The notes beneath the pieces were generated by a model. It ran no database searches. It worked only from the letters and a program-made list of their open reading frames with translations, and was not told the DNA's origin. From contig JACKHH010000020.1 of NCBI GenBank assembly GCA_020639095.1, positions 1 through 64,000 of the forward strand: DNA of 64,000 nt, given 5' to 3'. Position 1 is the stretch's first letter. The number at the start of each line of letters is the position of its first letter. The DNA is from Phycisphaerales bacterium. Its GTDB lineage: Bacteria > Planctomycetota > Phycisphaerae > UBA1845. Positions 63,435-64,000 of the stretch are shown piece by piece. A program made the translations under genes and the position numbers.

Positions 63435-64000
63435 ATGTACGAACACGGAATTGACCAACCCCAACCAACGAAGCCCAGAATCACCCAGTACGACCTCGAT
63501 CGCATCGACTACCGCGTCGGTTGTCTCGTGCGCCGGTTTGCGCTCACCGCCGACGACGCGGACGACTTGCGGCAATCCATGGCCCTTGAGGTTTGCAAGG
63601 CTCTTCGACGCTTTGATCCGAGCCGGTCAGCGCGCAACACCTACGTTAACCGAACCCTGGACCGCCATTACCGCCACGTCGCGCGCCAACTGCGAAGCCG
63701 CCGAAGTCACGCACCCTGGTGCCCCTCATCGCTTAGCACGAAACGCGACCTTCCCGATGCGCATCGCTACTCGGGCAATGGGCAGACCGACGACATCGAA
63801 CTGATCGATCTCCAACGTGACGTCGCGGTGATCGTGGCCAGTTTGCCGCCGCGCTTGAGGCGCATTGCGAGTGCGCTGATGTCCATGAAGCCGCGCGATG
63901 CAGCTACTCACCTCGGATTGCACGCGAGCACCGTGTACCGCGCAATCCATCAATTGCACGACCATTTCACGCAGGCTGGATGGGATGAGATGCGACAGAC
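63435..64000 (+). CDS. Sigma-70-family protein (partial, cut by right edge)
   Basis: At least 188 residues from the ATG at 63435 (AGAAGG upstream). A region-2-like segment (LVRRFALTADDADDLRQSMALEVCKALRRFDPSRSARNTYVNRTLDRHYRH) and a C-terminal region-4-like HTH (LPPRLRRIASALMSMKPRDAATHLGLHASTVYRAIHQL). This is an atypical sigma factor close to the mobile module, likely transcribing element genes. The frame is open to base 64000, so the end lies outside. Confidence 0.75.
   Translation, partial: MYEHGIDQPQPTKPRITQYDLDRIDYRVGCLVRRFALTADDADDLRQSMALEVCKALRRFDPSRSARNTYVNRTLDRHYRHVARQLRSRRSHAPWCPSSLSTKRDLPDAHRYSGNGQTDDIELIDLQRDVAVIVASLPPRLRRIASALMSMKPRDAATHLGLHASTVYRAIHQLHDHFTQAGWDEMRQ

Larger units (their letters stand above)
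58150..64000. mobile_element. Probable serine-recombinase element (right end outside the window)
   Basis: Operon of a short protein, DUF2924, recombinase and HTH gene, then the AT-richer 61014 orphan and a sigma factor. All genes are rightward. The left boundary is estimated from the first module gene; no att direct repeats can be paired because the right end is missing. Confidence 0.5.

Overview
This is a GC-rich stretch of a Gram-negative bacterial chromosome, most probably from a member of the Planctomycetota and perhaps of the Phycisphaerae side of that phylum. The case rests on several traits: exported proteins ending in PEP-CTERM sorting signals (at 12.8, 37, 45.6, 47.4 and 56.8 kb), a C-terminal zinc ribbon of the CGYDLTGN-type, an ECF sigma factor translationally coupled to a giant Ser/Thr kinase, HAF-repeat and dockerin-bearing surface proteins, a DUF2924/serine-recombinase module, and many dispersed palindromic repeats. 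A kdsA gene implies KDO-containing lipopolysaccharide and therefore an outer membrane.

Layout. 0-9.8 kb is a long leftward gene set: a vWA membrane protein, a TPR-like exported protein, ExbB/TolQ, two ExbD/TolR, a 933-residue exported TPR protein, an isochorismatase-like hydrolase, a small zinc-ribbon membrane protein and a zinc-ribbon GT-C/TMTC-type membrane protein that runs off the left edge. The Exb part looks like a proton-driven envelope machine in which the vWA protein stands where TonB/TolA would be expected. 10-16 kb holds an exported orphan, a PepE-type S51 peptidase, a PEP-CTERM protein, an NlpC/P60 protein and small orphans. 16.0-17.4 kb is the selenocysteine tRNA gene followed, at its 3' end, by two tandem ~0.65-kb units, each with one small gene and each bounded by a copy of the tRNA 3' end. 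These look like two integrase-less elements inserted one after the other. 17.8-18.9 kb is prfB, complete only if the classical +1 programmed frameshift at CTT TGA C is used.

19-25.5 kb: a huge lipoprotein with two cyclophilin domains and kelch-like repeats, then purB, pyrE and a DUF1294 protein. 26-30 kb: ECF sigma factor and Ser/Thr kinase, with an exported protein convergent to and overlapping the kinase end. 30-31 kb is a gene-poor stretch full of palindromes. 31-43.6 kb: proS, a beta-propeller lipoprotein, a MotA-like membrane protein, a PEP-CTERM protein, dinB, kdsA, a BFD-type [2Fe-2S] protein, a SpoIIE/RsbU-type phosphatase and an exported orphan. 43.7-45.1 kb: an overlapping MarR/methyltransferase pair. 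45.5-56 kb: an animal-type haem peroxidase with PEP-CTERM, a spondin-like PEP-CTERM protein, a GNAT-like protein, an SGNH-hydrolase lipoprotein, a cysteine synthase-like PLP enzyme, a PBP4-type peptidase with golvesin/dockerin-like extensions, and a di-haem cytochrome c peroxidase. tRNA-Asn lies at 56.4 kb, followed by a HAF-repeat protein. 58.1-64 kb is a mobile-element-like module: a 65-residue protein, DUF2924, a large serine recombinase and an HTH protein in a tightly overlapping operon, then a 728-residue orphan of more AT-rich composition, and a sigma factor cut by the right edge.

At least six families of dispersed palindromes occur. One family has landed in frame inside the 5' coding ends of two genes (dinB and the 7.7-8.8 kb gene).
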